A DNA stretch of 64,000 bases, from contig NC_134951.1 of assembly GCF_965638725.1 (NCBI RefSeq), positions 4,464,001 through 4,528,000 on the forward strand, read 5' to 3'. Position numbers and translations under genes: made by a program. Each line of letters begins with the position of its first letter. Positions within the stretch are counted from its first letter, which is position 1. This DNA is from Aptenodytes patagonicus (taxonomy: Eukaryota; Chordata; Aves; Sphenisciformes; Spheniscidae). Under the pieces are notes generated by a model that saw nothing but the letters and a program-made list of their open reading frames with translations, was not told the DNA's origin and did not search any database. Shown here one piece after another: positions 51,520 to 64,000 of the stretch.

Positions 51520-51960
51520 AGAGCCGGGCCGTGGGTGGGGCAGCGGGTGCGGACGGGGCTGGGTGGCGGGGGCTCGGGAGGCGGGGGCCGGGGCCGGGGC
51601 CGGGGCCGGGGCGGGCGGCGGGGAGGGGTCAGGCGGCGGCGCGGGCGGCGCCTGCGCGGGGCCGTCGCGGCGCTCCGCGAAGTTGCGCGGGGGCCCGGGG
51701 AAGTTTGCAGCGCTGCGCGGCGGCGGGGCGGCGGGCGGCGGCTCCCGCTCCCGCTCCCGCTCCCGCTCCGCTCCCCTCCCGGCGCGGCCATGGCCTTCCG
51801 CCGGCGGGCCAAGAGCCACCCGCTCTTCAGCCAGGAGTTCCTCATCCACAACCACGCCGACATCGGCTTCTGCCTGGTGCTCAGCGTCCTCATCGCCCTC
51901 ATGTTCGAGGTGAGACACCCCCCCCCTCCCCCTCCGCCTTCCCCCCCGGGGGGGGGGGGG
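51520..51960 (+). promoter_or_regulatory. CpG-island promoter and 5' UTR of TRAM2
   Basis: Extremely GC-rich, with about five GGGGCC units (51583-51615) and five GCTCCC units (51741-51780) directly before the start codon. No TATA box. Transcription start not determinable from sequence alone. Confidence 0.65.
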
Positions 51961-54900
51961 GGGGGAGGGCGGTCCCGCGGGGTGACCCCCCACACGCACC
52001 CCACCGGGGTCAACCCCACCCGGGACCGGCTGTGTGTGTGTGTCCCCCCACACACACCCGTGTGCACCCCCGCTGTGGACGGGGCGTCCCGGCTGCCCCC
52101 CCTGTGCTGCGCCGGGTGCCCCCACCCACCACCCCCCGCGGCTCTGCCTCTGCTCAGGGGGCGTCCGGAGTGCTGCACCCCTGCGAGGTGACCCCGTCCC
52201 GCTTGGGGAGGGGGCTATGGGGTGCAGCACCCCTCCGTCTGGGGGTGCCGAGTGCCGCCCCATTCATTCCCATCTCTTTCCTACCAGCAGAGAGGCGTCC
52301 CCCCCCAAAATCGCCGTGGGGACCCAGCCCGGCACTGGTTTTTGGGGTGGCGCATCCTTCTGCCACCCCCAGCCCTGTCCGGGGTCCCTGGCTGAGGAAG
52401 GGGGAGCACAGGGGGTGGCGAACCCCCTTCTCCTGCAAACCCACCGCCGCTGCTGGGGACAGTCCCTGCCCTGCACCACTTCCCAAGCACAGAGGGGTAC
52501 ATCGGCCGCCCGGCCACATGCAGGGAGAAGTCAAGCCCTCGCTGATATTTCCAGCTGTTGGAAATCGGGGTAGTATTTTTTTGCCTTTTTTTTTTTAACG
52601 TTAGCCCTTTTCCAGGTGTTTTCTCCGCAGCCCGCTGACCCCGTGCCGTGGGACGAGCACTGGGGGCTCCTGGGCCTCGTGCGGACGTTAGCGGCTCCCC
52701 GGCCTTTCCTCATCCCGGCCATCCCGCTCCACCGCGGGCCGTGAGAAGGCATCCCCGGCTCCTCCATGGGAAACCTTCGCCCAGCCCGGGGTGGCCGGAG
52801 CCCCACGGGAAGGCTGTTGCCCCGCCGCCGCCCCCGTGCCGTGCGGAGCCATGCTGGGAATGCCGCACTCCCCCTGCTCCGTCTCCTTCCCTCCCAGCTT
52901 GCTTTTTCCTTTCCTCTTTCGGGGAGGAGACAGGGGAGGGCTGGAGGCCACCACCACCGTGCAGCTTCGCTCGGCTCCGGGCACCCTATGCGGAGGCACC
53001 TCGGGCGGCTGTGAGCCGTGGTCAGCGGCTCGGCCGGATCGGACCCCCCCCACACACCCCTGCTTCCCCCGCGCAAACCCTCCCCTTCAGCGCAGTGCCA
53101 CGTTTCAAAGCAAATCTGGACGGGAAAGGGGTGGCCGGGGGGCCTGGCGGAGGAGGAAAGGCTCCTTCTGTAGCAAATCGCAGGAGGAGGAAATCCATTT
53201 CCTTAATACCCTCCCGGTGGCAGCCCCCTTCTTTTTTTCTCCCCCCCCCCCCCCCTTTTTTTTTTCTGCAAATGTATTGAATGAGCAAGTCGCTTCCAGT
53301 GCACAAAACCCTTTCGATGTGTTTGTGCATATATATATATATATATATTTTTATTTAAGGGTCGGGGGGGGAAGTGTTTCAAAACTAACCCAAGAGGGCC
53401 AGCTGTATTCCAAAACCACATGCAAATGCTGCAAAGTTGGGCTGCAAGTTTCGTAGTCGTACTTTATTAACAAAAAAAAAAGTCACTGAGGTTGCATCTC
53501 TGTCGGGGTTTCTCCCCGCAGCTGGTTTTTTCGGGGTGCTGGTGCCTGCGGTTGCATGCCAGGATCCCCGTCCCGGAGAGGTGGTACCCGGGCTCGCTGC
53601 TGCGAAGGCTTTTGGTTGATACGATGCTCCGAGGGCGGTTCTGAAATGCGGTGAGATGAAACCCCCTGTGGAGGTGGTGGCAGGGAGGGTTTTGCGGCGT
53701 TTCTGATTTTTAATTTTTTTTTTTTTTTTTTAATATCTTTTAATTAAATCTCCCCTGGTTGCTGAGAGGCAGCAAATTCCTACTGGTGCCGCCAGTCTCC
53801 CAGCAGACCTTGGGGAGACGGTGCTTGCCGTGCTGGGGTGGCTTTCGGCGCTCCTCCCTCTGCACCGCCTGGCTGCGTCCCCGTTCGGCAGCATTTGCCC
53901 TCGTCTTCCCCCCGGCATGGGGTTTGGGACAACTCTTTTGGTCCTCGTGGTTATTTTATTTTATTTTATTTATTCCTTCTGCTTTCTTTTCCCCTGGAGG
54001 AGAAATCAGGCTCTGCTCTTCCCCAGCCCTCCAAACTACCCATTCCCGCTTGCATCACCTCTACAGTGAGTTTTGGTGGCAGCTCCGATATTTCTGCCTT
54101 TCAATGCCGTTTCAGCGCCTCCTCTGCGATGGCGGGGAGGACGTGTCGCCGTCCCTTCTCCTCCTCCTCGCCACCCTGCTTCCCACCCCGCCGCCGGACT
54201 CCCACCTTCCCCAATGCCGGTGGCCGCGGCTGAGCTCGGGCTCAGCGGAAACGGCCGAATCCTGCTCACAATAGGCCGTTTCCTGCAGGGGAGGGTTCTT
54301 TGGGGAGACACAAACGGGATTTTTAACCTTTTCCCGGGCAGCCCCCGGGAGTTGAGTGCTTGCTTGCTCCGGCACCGTGCTCGTGGTGATGGTCAAGGGC
54401 TGCCCCGGGTCTCCCCCTCCCAAAGCGCGGTGCGAGGTACACTTCGAGCATCTTTTTGGGCGCGCAACCTCTTCCCCATTCAAAAGGGTCAACGGGCTCC
54501 ACCAGCCCAGTAATTTCTCCGCAGCAGGGAGCGGGTACCAGTCGCGATGGAGATACCGTTCACATCTCACTTGATGCCCGGCTTCACTGCTGGCTGCGCC
54601 GCTAGCACCGTCCCGGCTCCAGGGAGGGGATTTGGGGGCACAGAGCGTGGCACGAGGCTGCTCGTCGCTGTTACAGGTGTGTTGGACTTGATTATTCGAG
54701 TATTGTGTGCATTTTAGATGATCATAGCATTGCTCAGGGAGGGAAGCCCAGGGCTTGGAGGGGGTCCCCCCAAAAAGAGCTGTCCTGAGCTGAGTACTGA
54801 GGGGTTTTCTGCCTTCCCAGCCAGGCCTAAGCCTTCAGGGTGTGAAAACATGCCCGGTGCATGTCTGTGTGCTGCCAGGGAGGGATTTTGCTACATGTGC

Positions 54901-57900
54901 GTGGCTACTCCATCCGTGAGCGAGCTGGAGCCCGGAAAGAAAAATCTTCCCCTTTTTTTTTTTTAGAAAAAACTTTTTTTTTTTTTTTTTTAAAAACCCA
55001 TTTTTAGTGACTGCGTATAGAAACACGAAGCAGGTGCTTCGCAGAAATTGTTTTGCATATTTTATCCCCCCCTGCTTTGTAGAAAAATGAAGCCAAAGCC
55101 AGGCTGGGTTTAACCTGCAGCTGCCCGGTGACCCGTGTCCCGGCAGGGACGGCTCTTGTGCGCGGTGTCGGATCGATCAGCCTCCGTGCGAGTTGAGTTT
55201 GGGGGAGAGCTCGCTGGTTTGGGGGGGTTTCTGTATTAAACAGGGGCTGCTGTCACAATCTCTGTAAGATGGGGAGACTGAGGCTCTGTCTTATTTCTCC
55301 TTTATGCCCACAGCTGGCTGCCACGAGCTCAGGGACAAGGCAGAGGAGAGGTCCTGATGCTTATGCATGGGGTGATGGTAATAAAGTTATAAAACGTTAT
55401 ATTATAAGAGATGCTGTGCCCTTGCCGGGCTTCCCCCCGTGCGCAGAGCCGTGGCAGTGAGTCACGGTCTCCCAAACACTGGGTTGTGACACTGTCAAAC
55501 GAAGGCAGCTGACGAATGAGCTGCTATTTCCAGGCTTCCTGCTAAATATACTTTCCCCTCCCCGGTCCCCTCCGTAGTACTCTGCAAAAATTAAGGCCTT
55601 CCAGTCGTCAACGAGGGAAAACAAACAGTGTTTCTGCCTCCCCTGGTCTTTGCCAAGATGTGGGAACTGAGGCACGCGAGTGGCTTAAAGGCTGAATAGT
55701 TGGGGGACAGCGGGGGGGAGGGAAGGGGAAAAAGGGGAAAAAAAAAGCAGAATTTAGGTCTGTTTTTAAAAAGGGAATAAACAGGAGGGAGCGTGAGGCA
55801 ATGATTATCGTGTCGTGCTGGGGGATGAGCGTGTGGGTGCAAGCAGAGGGGCTGTGCTGCCCTCGGGGAGGATTTTTTGTTGAAGCTGGCTGTTTACTTT
55901 TAAAGGCTTTGGTCCAAAGTTTGGCCTTTAGTTTACATATAGGGCCTGTGTCAATCCATACCGTGGATCAACAAGTTTTTCTTTCAATAAAAACTCTGGC
56001 TGGTGGGGGAAAAAAAACCCCGAAGTTGTGAGAAAAGCCTTCGGACAGCATTTTATCTTTAATTAGTTGGAGTTGTTTTTCAAATCCTGGAAATATTTTC
56101 CCGGCTCAGACTGCAGAAACTCCCCCAGCCTCCCCTGCCAGAGGTTTGGAGCCGCTTCCTTCCTCCAAAGCAGTTTTAACCCAAGCAGGACACGAGGACG
56201 GCTGCGTGCCTGGGGGCTCCCGGCCGGGGTGAAGACAGCACAGATCCTGCAAATCCTGCTGGTCTGAGGCTTTCAGGAAGGGAACTGAATTTCAGAGGGT
56301 GACCTGGTACCTCTCTGCAAAGGACGCTCCAAAATTATCCCTTGCTCCTGAAAATCTTAGGGCTTGAGAGTTGCAGCGGGTAGATTTTGGGAGAGGTGCT
56401 AAGCTGCCTGGATGCGCATGCTTAGACGCCTTTATTAAAAGCTGCTTGCATGCCTGCAAAAGTGGAATTGGGGTTTTAGTTTGGACTCTACAGCGTTTCG
56501 TGGCAGGGAAAAAACAGCATCTTCTAAAAAGAGTGGAGGGAGCTTTGCTGCTTTGTATTAAGCTGCAAACTCCAGGCTAGCGGGGGTGTGAATTTTTCCG
56601 GTCACCGCATTATCGGGGAGTAGATGCATAGCGGTGGATAGTAGATGCATAGTAAATGCATAGTAGTGCTGGGATTATTTGGCTTTATCCACCGTCCTGC
56701 CATCGAGGGCTGTGAAGCGGATGTGCTGATTTGATGTCTGGCTGCGTTGCTCCGTGAGAAACAGCCCGAGCCCTGTCTCAGCTGCTCTGAGCGTCGCAGG
56801 AAACTGTGGTCTTGACGGATGCATCGGGTTTTGCCTCTTGACCGTCTGGCTGCCCTTTGGTCCTCGGGTTAGTGTCCTTAATCACTAGAAACTTGCTCGC
56901 TGCTGAAGACGTTGTTCCCTCTGCGGGGCTGTAGAGAGCCTCCCAGGGCAACTGCTTCCCAAATTTAGCTGGTTCAGGCACACCCCTCACGCCAGGCAGG
57001 ATGAGGCCGGGATGAGGAGCATCTCCCTCATCCCCTTGGGCAGTGGTGGGTTGCACAGAGGTGCCCTTAATGCAGGGCAAGGAGCGAATGAGGAATATAC
57101 AGCCTTTCCTATGTGATCCCCGCTCGGCTCATCCCGTGCAGACAAATCCTCCTCCCATCCTATAAAAATCCCCACCAGAGTCGTGGTGACGCTCTGTAGG
57201 ATTTGGACTTCTGGCTGCGTTAGGAAAAGGCTGGACACGAGAGGGGAAAACAAGGGAAGCGGGCTGAGGAGGTGGCCTCACAGCGTAATCAAAAAAATAT
57301 AATAATACCTGGAGAGGCCCAATTCTGCCCCTGCCTGCAGCAGTTTTGCAGCAGCCCCGGCTCTGCTCGCTGCCCCGTGAGGCAGGAGCGTGCCTGGTGC
57401 TTCCTTTCCCGTCCCAGCATCTTGTTTCAGAGCAAACAGACAGCAAGCGTCTTGTGCCTCTGAATAATCCTCACGTTGCTCTTCCCGTTACAAATTTCTT
57501 TCTCTGTCCGTCTGCGAAACGCTCGATGTGAGCTCTAAAGCTTTGCCATCCCGGGTCCTCGTCGCTCCTTCCCGAGCCGAGGAAACCTGATTTCTGCCTT
57601 GCAGGGGAGCTGGAGGTGGCACTGCTGGAGGTCATGGTTCAAGTGTTCCCTGTTTTCCTGGAGGCTTAAGCTGCTCGGTGGTGTTTCTGTCTCTATATGC
57701 TACGCAGGGCTGTAGAGCAAGGGGTGCACTGCGGGTGCTCCCAGTTGATGTGGCAGAGGAGATGCCGTGGTGGATACGGCTACAGCGTGGGATTTTGGAG
57801 CTTGATGTTCACTTGATGGAGCTCAGCTACAACCTCGATCAAGCCACTTATCCCTCCACGCTCGCCCCCCCCCCCCCCCATAAGGGGCGTGTTGTGAGCA

Positions 57901-60900
57901 ATGGCAAAAAGATGCGGGTCCCTCCGTGGACGTGCAGAGTGTCCTTCACCTGCAAGGATGGAGGGATGTCACCAGTGTCCTGCTCAAGGTGGTTCGTCCC
58001 ATGTGTTTTGTGCTCCATCTGCCTCGGCTGCTGGAAGCCACAACTCTTTCCCTATCTGAACTGATACGTCCTCGCAGTGGTGGCAAGGAGGTGGAGGTGA
58101 CCCAGCCAAGGGCGTGCGGTGTGATCGGGACCCTGGTGGCCTCGCGGGTGGTGAGTCTCGGAGGCCAGAGCTAAGCTGGATGATAAGTGTGTTGTTCTGG
58201 GTTTCCTGTGCGATTGCAGCGAGGAAAGCATGGAGGTATAAGCGCTCACAAAATGAGATGCAACCAGTCTTTGAGCCCTTGGAAAGCCCAGGCACCCACC
58301 TCTGAAAATGCTGCCTTGGCCATTAAAGTCCCGCTGGTGCCCACAGGGGAGCGTGCGCAGGGGCTGCGCCAGGGCGAAGCGTGAAGTCCTGCACGCGTTC
58401 AGACGCTTCCATGGTCAGTATGAACACTTCCCGGCTGCTTGTAGGAGAAACGAAGGCCTTTGATGCCCGAGAGGAGACCTTCCCTCCACGTAAGGTCTGC
58501 GAGATGCCCAGAGGTGGACGGCGAGGTCGGATGCCCGGAGGTTCAAATTTGGCCCCCAGAACTGCCGCTGTGGCCCTTGGGGAGTGGCTGCAGGTGTGTG
58601 CCTGGGCTTCCCCGTCCATCAGGTGGAGGAGGGAGGCAGTTCTTCTCCGGATATCGGTCTGTCGGGATGCCTGCCTACGTCCAGGAGGTTGCATTTGTCG
58701 TAGGCTGTAAAACATTTTATGTAGGCTTTAGAAAACAATCCGCTACCTCTCTGTAATGAAAGGTGGAGAGGTGAAGGGGTGCAGAGGTGGCCCCCGAAGC
58801 TGCTGGTGGTCCTCTGGCCGGCGGAAAGCAAAGGCAGGTGTGGAGATGGGACAAAGCATTGATTGATCCTTGAGTGGATGGAGGAAACCTTCCTACCAGG
58901 CCCTCCAGAAAAGAAGATTAGGAGAGTCCTCGCAAACCATGTTGGGGCTGAGCACCATGCAGGCATTGCTCCCCGCTTTGGAGATGCTCCGGGGCTGTTT
59001 TCTCGGACCCACAAGTCTGGCTTATGGCCCCTCCGGTGGATTAGGATACTTCATCTGGAGATGATGCCTTGTTTCCATCTGTTTACACCTCTGGATATCA
59101 GCCAGGTACTTGGGTAGGACGTAAAACCTTCAGTGCCTGCTGCCATCGGCACATCCATGACACGGCCGCCCATCCCTGCAGCATCACGGCCGCCGCCGGG
59201 TTTATGCATTTGTTTCATGCCCTGCGCCAGCTTGTGATGAGGTTTGGATATAAAGCCCGGGTCCCAGTTGTGCTGTACTGCTCTGGGATGAAGCAACTTT
59301 GCTCTCCTAGCCAGCGAGGTTTCCAAGAGCCAGAAGTGTGTCCTTAAGCCAGCGTGAGGCCAGGCGATGCGCTTTTTCCATTACCACCCCAAACTCTGCT
59401 CGTGGTCTCCCTCGGCAGAGTGCTTCTCGCATCTACTCCTCCACAAGCAGAGCACAACACGTGGGATTTCTTTTTTTAAGTGGGGGGAAAAAAAGAAAAA
59501 TAAATCCCCAGACATCATGAAAACATGCCACAGAGTTTGCTTTCCCCCAGCCAAGGCTGCAAGAGGATGGGCAGTGCTGCCTGCACCAGCGGAGCCACCG
59601 GCTGGTTGGTGGGGCGGGATGGGAACACTTGGCAAAACCCCTGTGTTCCCCCCTCCCCTGTAGCTACGTCCTGCAAGACGTGAAGCAATATTTCCAGCCA
59701 GGTTTTTAGTAGCCTGCAGCTTTGAAACGATTGCAGCGACGTCTGTGTGAAATGCAGCTCATCTCCATCGGCGTTCGACGGGCACGGGATTTTTTTTGGG
59801 CTGGTTGCGTATGAGGCTGAGTGCTTGCAAAGTGTTGGAAGGGGGGCTGAGGGGCCATCAGAAAGGTAAGACTCTCCGGTGATGTGTTGCCCGTGTGGGG
59901 TTGGACGGGGTGAGGGCACGGCCGGAGGTTGGCGTCGGATGTCTGTGCGCTGGGTTTTGCTGTGGACCCGGCTCAGGGGTTCATCGGTCTCAGAGATGCT
60001 GCTTTGGGGTGTTCTGCAGATGCACCGGGATGGGATGCTCGGCTCTGCCCCGTCCCCGCGACACCTCCTGCTTCACTGCTGGGGAGGATCGTTCCCTTGA
60101 ATTAAAAGCAATAAATGAAGAGCAAACAGCACAGCCCTGGTTTGCAGGGAGCCTGATGTCTCATCCCAGGCTTTTTTTTTCCCTTTATGGGCCAGCCTGT
60201 GATGCTGGACACGCTGGGATCTTGTGCATGGCCAGTGCAAGGTTCAGCTCTTTTGCCAAAGCTGCTTTTCCCCTGCCCCGTGGGATCCTCATGAGCACCT
60301 GCGTGGTCTCTAAAGGGGTCCGGCTTCATCAGTCCTGTGGCTGCTGTTACTAGAGGAGTCTCCGCAAAAGTGCGGGGGCTAAATACATGTGTAGCCTTTA
60401 GGGCTTTGAAGCCACTGAGCTTGCTCAGGTGCTGGATGTTGTCATTTCTACCCAGGCCGGGCTCCTGGCATGGCTGCCCGGAGTGGATGGAAATGAGGGA
60501 TGGTTTTAATTAACAGAAATGGCCCACTGGGTCGGGCTCCCGGTGTCCCCCGAGCAGCGGGTCGCGTGTGACGATGGTCAATGCTACTGGAGGGATACTC
60601 ATTCTTGAGGGGAAGCGGAGAGCTTCCCCCATCAGGCTGGCTGGTGGCTTTTACAGCTGCATTGCTTTTCCAGGTTTCCCCATCTTTTATCCACCCCTTC
60701 TTCCCTCCCAAATCCCAGGTCCCTGTTGGCAAACTTCTTCCCTAGCAATCCCCTTGCTGAAAGGCACTTTTGTAAGTGAAGCCGATGCCTGCACATCTCC
60801 CTGGATGATTTGCCTTACCCAGCACGGTAGGAAAGAGGACAAAATAGTGGCAGAGGAATGAATTTAACAACTGACTTGCCTTTTTTTCCCTTCTGTGTGT

Positions 60901-63853
60901 CTTTGACAGGTTACAGCCAAGACTGCCTTCCTGTTTATCTTACCTCAGTATAACGTTAGCGTGCCTACAGCAGGTAAGAGATGCTGCCCCTGCGGATACC
61001 CCAAGGGGAGGGTCGAGTCGTCGTCTGCCCCAAACCCTCACTGTCAGCTGGCCTGGGCTCACTCTCTACTGATGCACACTGCTCGGGCCTTTGTCTGGTA
61101 GTAAAGGAGATTTTAAAAATAAGATATGTGGGGGAAAAGCAAAGTTTTAGTAGCTCAGAGCACACTGATCATGTCTGCCAGCCCTCATGCTGCCGGGGTT
61201 GGGAAGAAATGCTTTCCAGGGGGTTTTATGGCTTCCTCTCTACCCTGTTTCTGCCATGGTCAGGCTGCTCTGTGCACTCTGCAGGGTGAGGATCCTCCTC
61301 CAAGCCTGGTCAGGCAAGATCAAATTGCCTGATTGCATGCCCAGAGTAGCTCTGTGCCCTGCCAAGGAGCAGGAGAAATTTAGCTCTTTGCTAAGCAGCA
61401 GGGGCCGCACAGGTAATTCCTGTCTCACTTTATTGGGGATAGCACAAGGTGAGGGTGTGGAGATGCACGTGGTGCACAGCATCCCTGCTCCAGGCAGCTT
61501 ATGGTCCTGATGCACATGGAGAGTAATTCAAGGAGGCTCCGAGCTGGCGCAGGTCCAAGCCCGATGGACCAGAGGACGTGCTCCCAGCCAGGAGGCAGCT
61601 GGAGGCTCGGTCCCTGTTTGTATTTTGGCTGCTAGTAGCTACCTTCCTAGCCGAGAGCCCCTCCAGGGCTGGCAGCGACCTGGGCACCAGCGCGGGAGCA
61701 GCAGGAGGTGGTTTGGGTAAAGCCCTGGGCTCAGGATGAGCCAAATGCCCAGGGCACAGAGCCTGGCTCAGTGGCAGAAAACTGCAGTTAATTAGAAGTG
61801 TTTGAGTAATCATCCAAGGGAAGAGCGGGGTTGTTGGGATTAGTGTAACTACGATGAGGCAAACACACGGAAGATGAAAGGTCTGCCCTTAAAATCTGTG
61901 AACGTTATGGTTGAAGAAATCATCCCGCTTCCAGATTAAATTGTGGTCCGCACTCCCCTATGGCACGGTCCAGACAACTTCTGCCGTTGTGTTAAGTGAT
62001 TTATTCTTTCCTGATACCAGAAATCTCGGGGGGAGGCACATAACCATCTTGCCAGGACCAGGTGTTGGGGTATCAATATAGGGCATGAGCTAGCTGAGGC
62101 CTTGGGGAGAGAGACCTTGGTGCAGCAAGCTTGCTCAGAGGAAGGGTTATTGCTCACTTGAATTTTTCCAAGGCTGTTTCACATCCCTCGCAACAAGGAT
62201 GCTGTTGCCCATCAGTCGGCAGATCTTGCTCTCGTCTTCCGTGCTCAGCGCACGCACGGCTCCTGCTAGAGCAGCCTCCGAAGTGCCCTAGAGAGAGGAG
62301 AGGAGACAGAGCAGTCGCACACATGCGTAGTGTTATTTTCTCTAGTCGTGCAATTCTTTTATCTTACACTGGGGTTATGAGCTCTCTGATACAGGCAACG
62401 TTTTTACCTCTGGGTTTGCACAGCACCCAGCCGGGGGGCTCCTAAAGACCAAGTGTTTTCACATCCTTACGCCAGGTGTTTTCATAAATCCTATTCAAAC
62501 CTTATTCATGTACCTCAAATCTTAGAAATCTGGACTGAGGCTTTGTTTGAGGGTAAACAGGGTTGGTGACAGACAAGTCGCTTCCCAGCATTGATATCAG
62601 GAGAGGATAGTCAGGATCAGGGTAAGGGAGAGCAGCAGCTGGGGGTGGGCTGAGCTTCTCATTGCGATGCTTTCTGCAGCGTGCCACAAGGACAGCAGCT
62701 TTCCCGACTCTGCTTCTTGCCCATAAGCTGCAGGGCTGCAAATAGTTGCCTAAATGCAGACGTCTGGGGTATTTTGGGTGCCGTTAGGTCTCCTGTTGCT
62801 CCAGAAGAGCAGGGCCTCCCATGGGTCCTATTTCTCATCCGCCAGCCCCGTGCCGTTGTCTCAGATCTCTTAATAGCACAAGGCATCTGCATTTAGGCAG
62901 CTGAACCCTGCTCCAGCAGCATTCAGGGGTAAGTGGAAGAGACTGGGTGTTGGATGATAACCGGGGGGGTGGAAATCCCATCCCGAGCCCTAATGCTCCC
63001 AGTGGGGTGTCCCTGATCCCATCACGTGCTTCAGCGCTGCCTCCATGTCTTCATCCCTCCAGGCTGATAAATTCCCGTCTCCGCAGCTGGGCAGTCCCCA
63101 GCCCCTCACCTCTGGCAGGGGAAGCTTGAAGTGTCCTGAGTGACTCCTCCTTTGAGGTGTGTAACTATTAGAGGGGAAACCATCCACACTCTGCCGATGA
63201 ACTAACGCCGGCTAGAGCCCTTTTTTCCAGCCCTGCAGTCACTGGCACAGTCATGACCTCTCTCTGCCTCCACCTCTCTGGTGGCCCCATCCAAGCTGCG
63301 AGTTGAGAATAGCCCCCCCTGAATTTCCACTAACCCTTAAGCCCTTGCCTGGAAATCGTTTGGGTCATGGGGATTTGACCCACCGTTTGGTCTCTTTGCA
63401 GATGGGGAGCTGGTCCAGTATCACTATGGGTTGAAGGATCTGGTCACCATCCTCTTCTACATCTTCATCGCCATCATCCTGCATGCGGTGGTGCAGGAGT
63501 ATGCCCTGGACGTGAGTGCTGTTCGGCGTCTTGAGTCACCAAAATATCTCAAGTACCACGGGGGGACGTCATCCTGCTGCAGTTAAATGCAATTCTGGGG
63601 GTAGTCTGGGGGTTGGGGTGGTGATGAGTGAGCCTTCGTCTCTGGGGGCTGCTTGGGACAGGGAGGAGGAGGCAGATTTGTTGATCCAGTGGCTCATGTT
63701 TTCTTGTTCCTTTTCTCTCCCTCTGCTCCTTCCCAGAAAATCAACAGGCGTCTCCATCTCTCCAAGGTCAAACACAGCAAGTTCAATGAATCGGGACAGC
63801 TGGTTGCCTTCCACCTCACCTCTGTGATTTGGTGCTTGTACGTCGTGGTGACG
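51790..63853 (+). CDS. TRAM2: Translocating chain-associated membrane protein 2 (5' part; gene continues past the window)
   Basis: ER membrane protein of the TRAM/TLC family, associated with the Sec61 translocon; TRAM2 is implicated in collagen synthesis through ER calcium pump coupling. Exons with canonical junctions: 51790-51909, 60910-60973, 63402-63511, 63737-63853, together 137 codons of about 370. The start [17 protein letters not shown] is preceded by GGCC and matches mammalian TRAM2. Conserved words follow: [31 protein letters not shown]-like [42 protein letters not shown] and [11 protein letters not shown]. Two to three transmembrane segments are visible (residues about 28-40 continuing into exon 2, 70-90, 120-137). 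The remaining exons lie beyond the right edge. Confidence 0.96.
51910..60909 (+). other. TRAM2 intron 1
   Basis: A 9-kb intron, GC-rich at its start (G and C homopolymers near 51950), with an AT microsatellite at 53327-53349 and several T or A runs (53708-53730, 54950-54990). No nested gene, LTR or CR1 element was recognised; open frames seen are short and unsupported. Confidence 0.5.
60974..63401 (+). other. TRAM2 intron 2
   Basis: 2.4 kb without recognisable gene or named repeat. Intron 3 (63512-63736) and the start of intron 4 (63854-64000) are likewise empty. Confidence 0.5.
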
Positions 63854-64000
63854 GTAAGGCACGGGGCCACCAGGCTTCACGTTCCCTGGGTGGGATCTGG
63901 GGTTTCTGGAGTGCAAAACTCCCGATGGCAGCAGAAAGTCCCCAGCCAGCCCCTGGGCCAAGACGGGCACATTTCAGCAAGTTTAGTTTTCAAGTGTGGT

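Noticed and set aside
50731-52263. Open frames of 268-510 codons on both strands over the TRAM2 promoter
   Set aside because: Repeat-derived and very GC-rich; only the exon 51790-51909 has protein support.

Overview
The window is avian genomic DNA, almost certainly from a penguin. Evidence for a bird: three CR1 LINE fragments, beta-defensin genes of the AvBD type, and the synteny AvBD cluster - XKR5 - TRAM2. Evidence for a penguin: the mature exon at 12031-12139 plus the last exon at 11488-11500 encode, with no mismatch as I recall the sequence, spheniscin-2 (AvBD103b), the king penguin stomach defensin. This identity rests on memory, not on a search.

Region 1 (1-35.7 kb) is the end of the beta-defensin cluster. 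All five genes lie on the minus strand and I could place their coding exons: an AvBD103-like gene with a histidine-rich, weakly cationic core (CDS 3341-5420), the spheniscin gene (11488-12997), AvBD5 (17064-18024), AvBD4 (23385-25856) and AvBD14 (35059-35617). The first two are products of one tandem duplication (about 3114-6960 and 11256-14940): promoter and signal exon are nearly identical while the mature exons share only about 55% of bases. The region is also laden with one LTR family: three solo LTRs in plus orientation, one solo LTR in minus orientation, and one short two-LTR element without recognisable genes (8054-10635). Four of the insertions have clean 5-bp target duplications; the fifth, at 1909-2514, has a 5-6-bp one.

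Region 2 (38.4-44.5 kb, plus strand) is XKR5, seven coding exons totalling 667 codons, with a CpG-island promoter and a 41-bp minisatellite just upstream. An antisense CR1 fragment sits in its intron 6.

Region 3 (50.9 kb to the right edge, plus strand) is the 5' part of TRAM2: coding exons 1-4 (137 codons), with a 9-kb first intron. Another 41-bp minisatellite, GGGGCC repeats and GCTCCC repeats precede the start codon.

The defensins are secreted cationic antimicrobial peptides of epithelia and granulocytes. XKR5 is a multispanning membrane protein, TRAM2 an ER translocon-associated protein; both are flanking genes with no evident functional link to the defensins.
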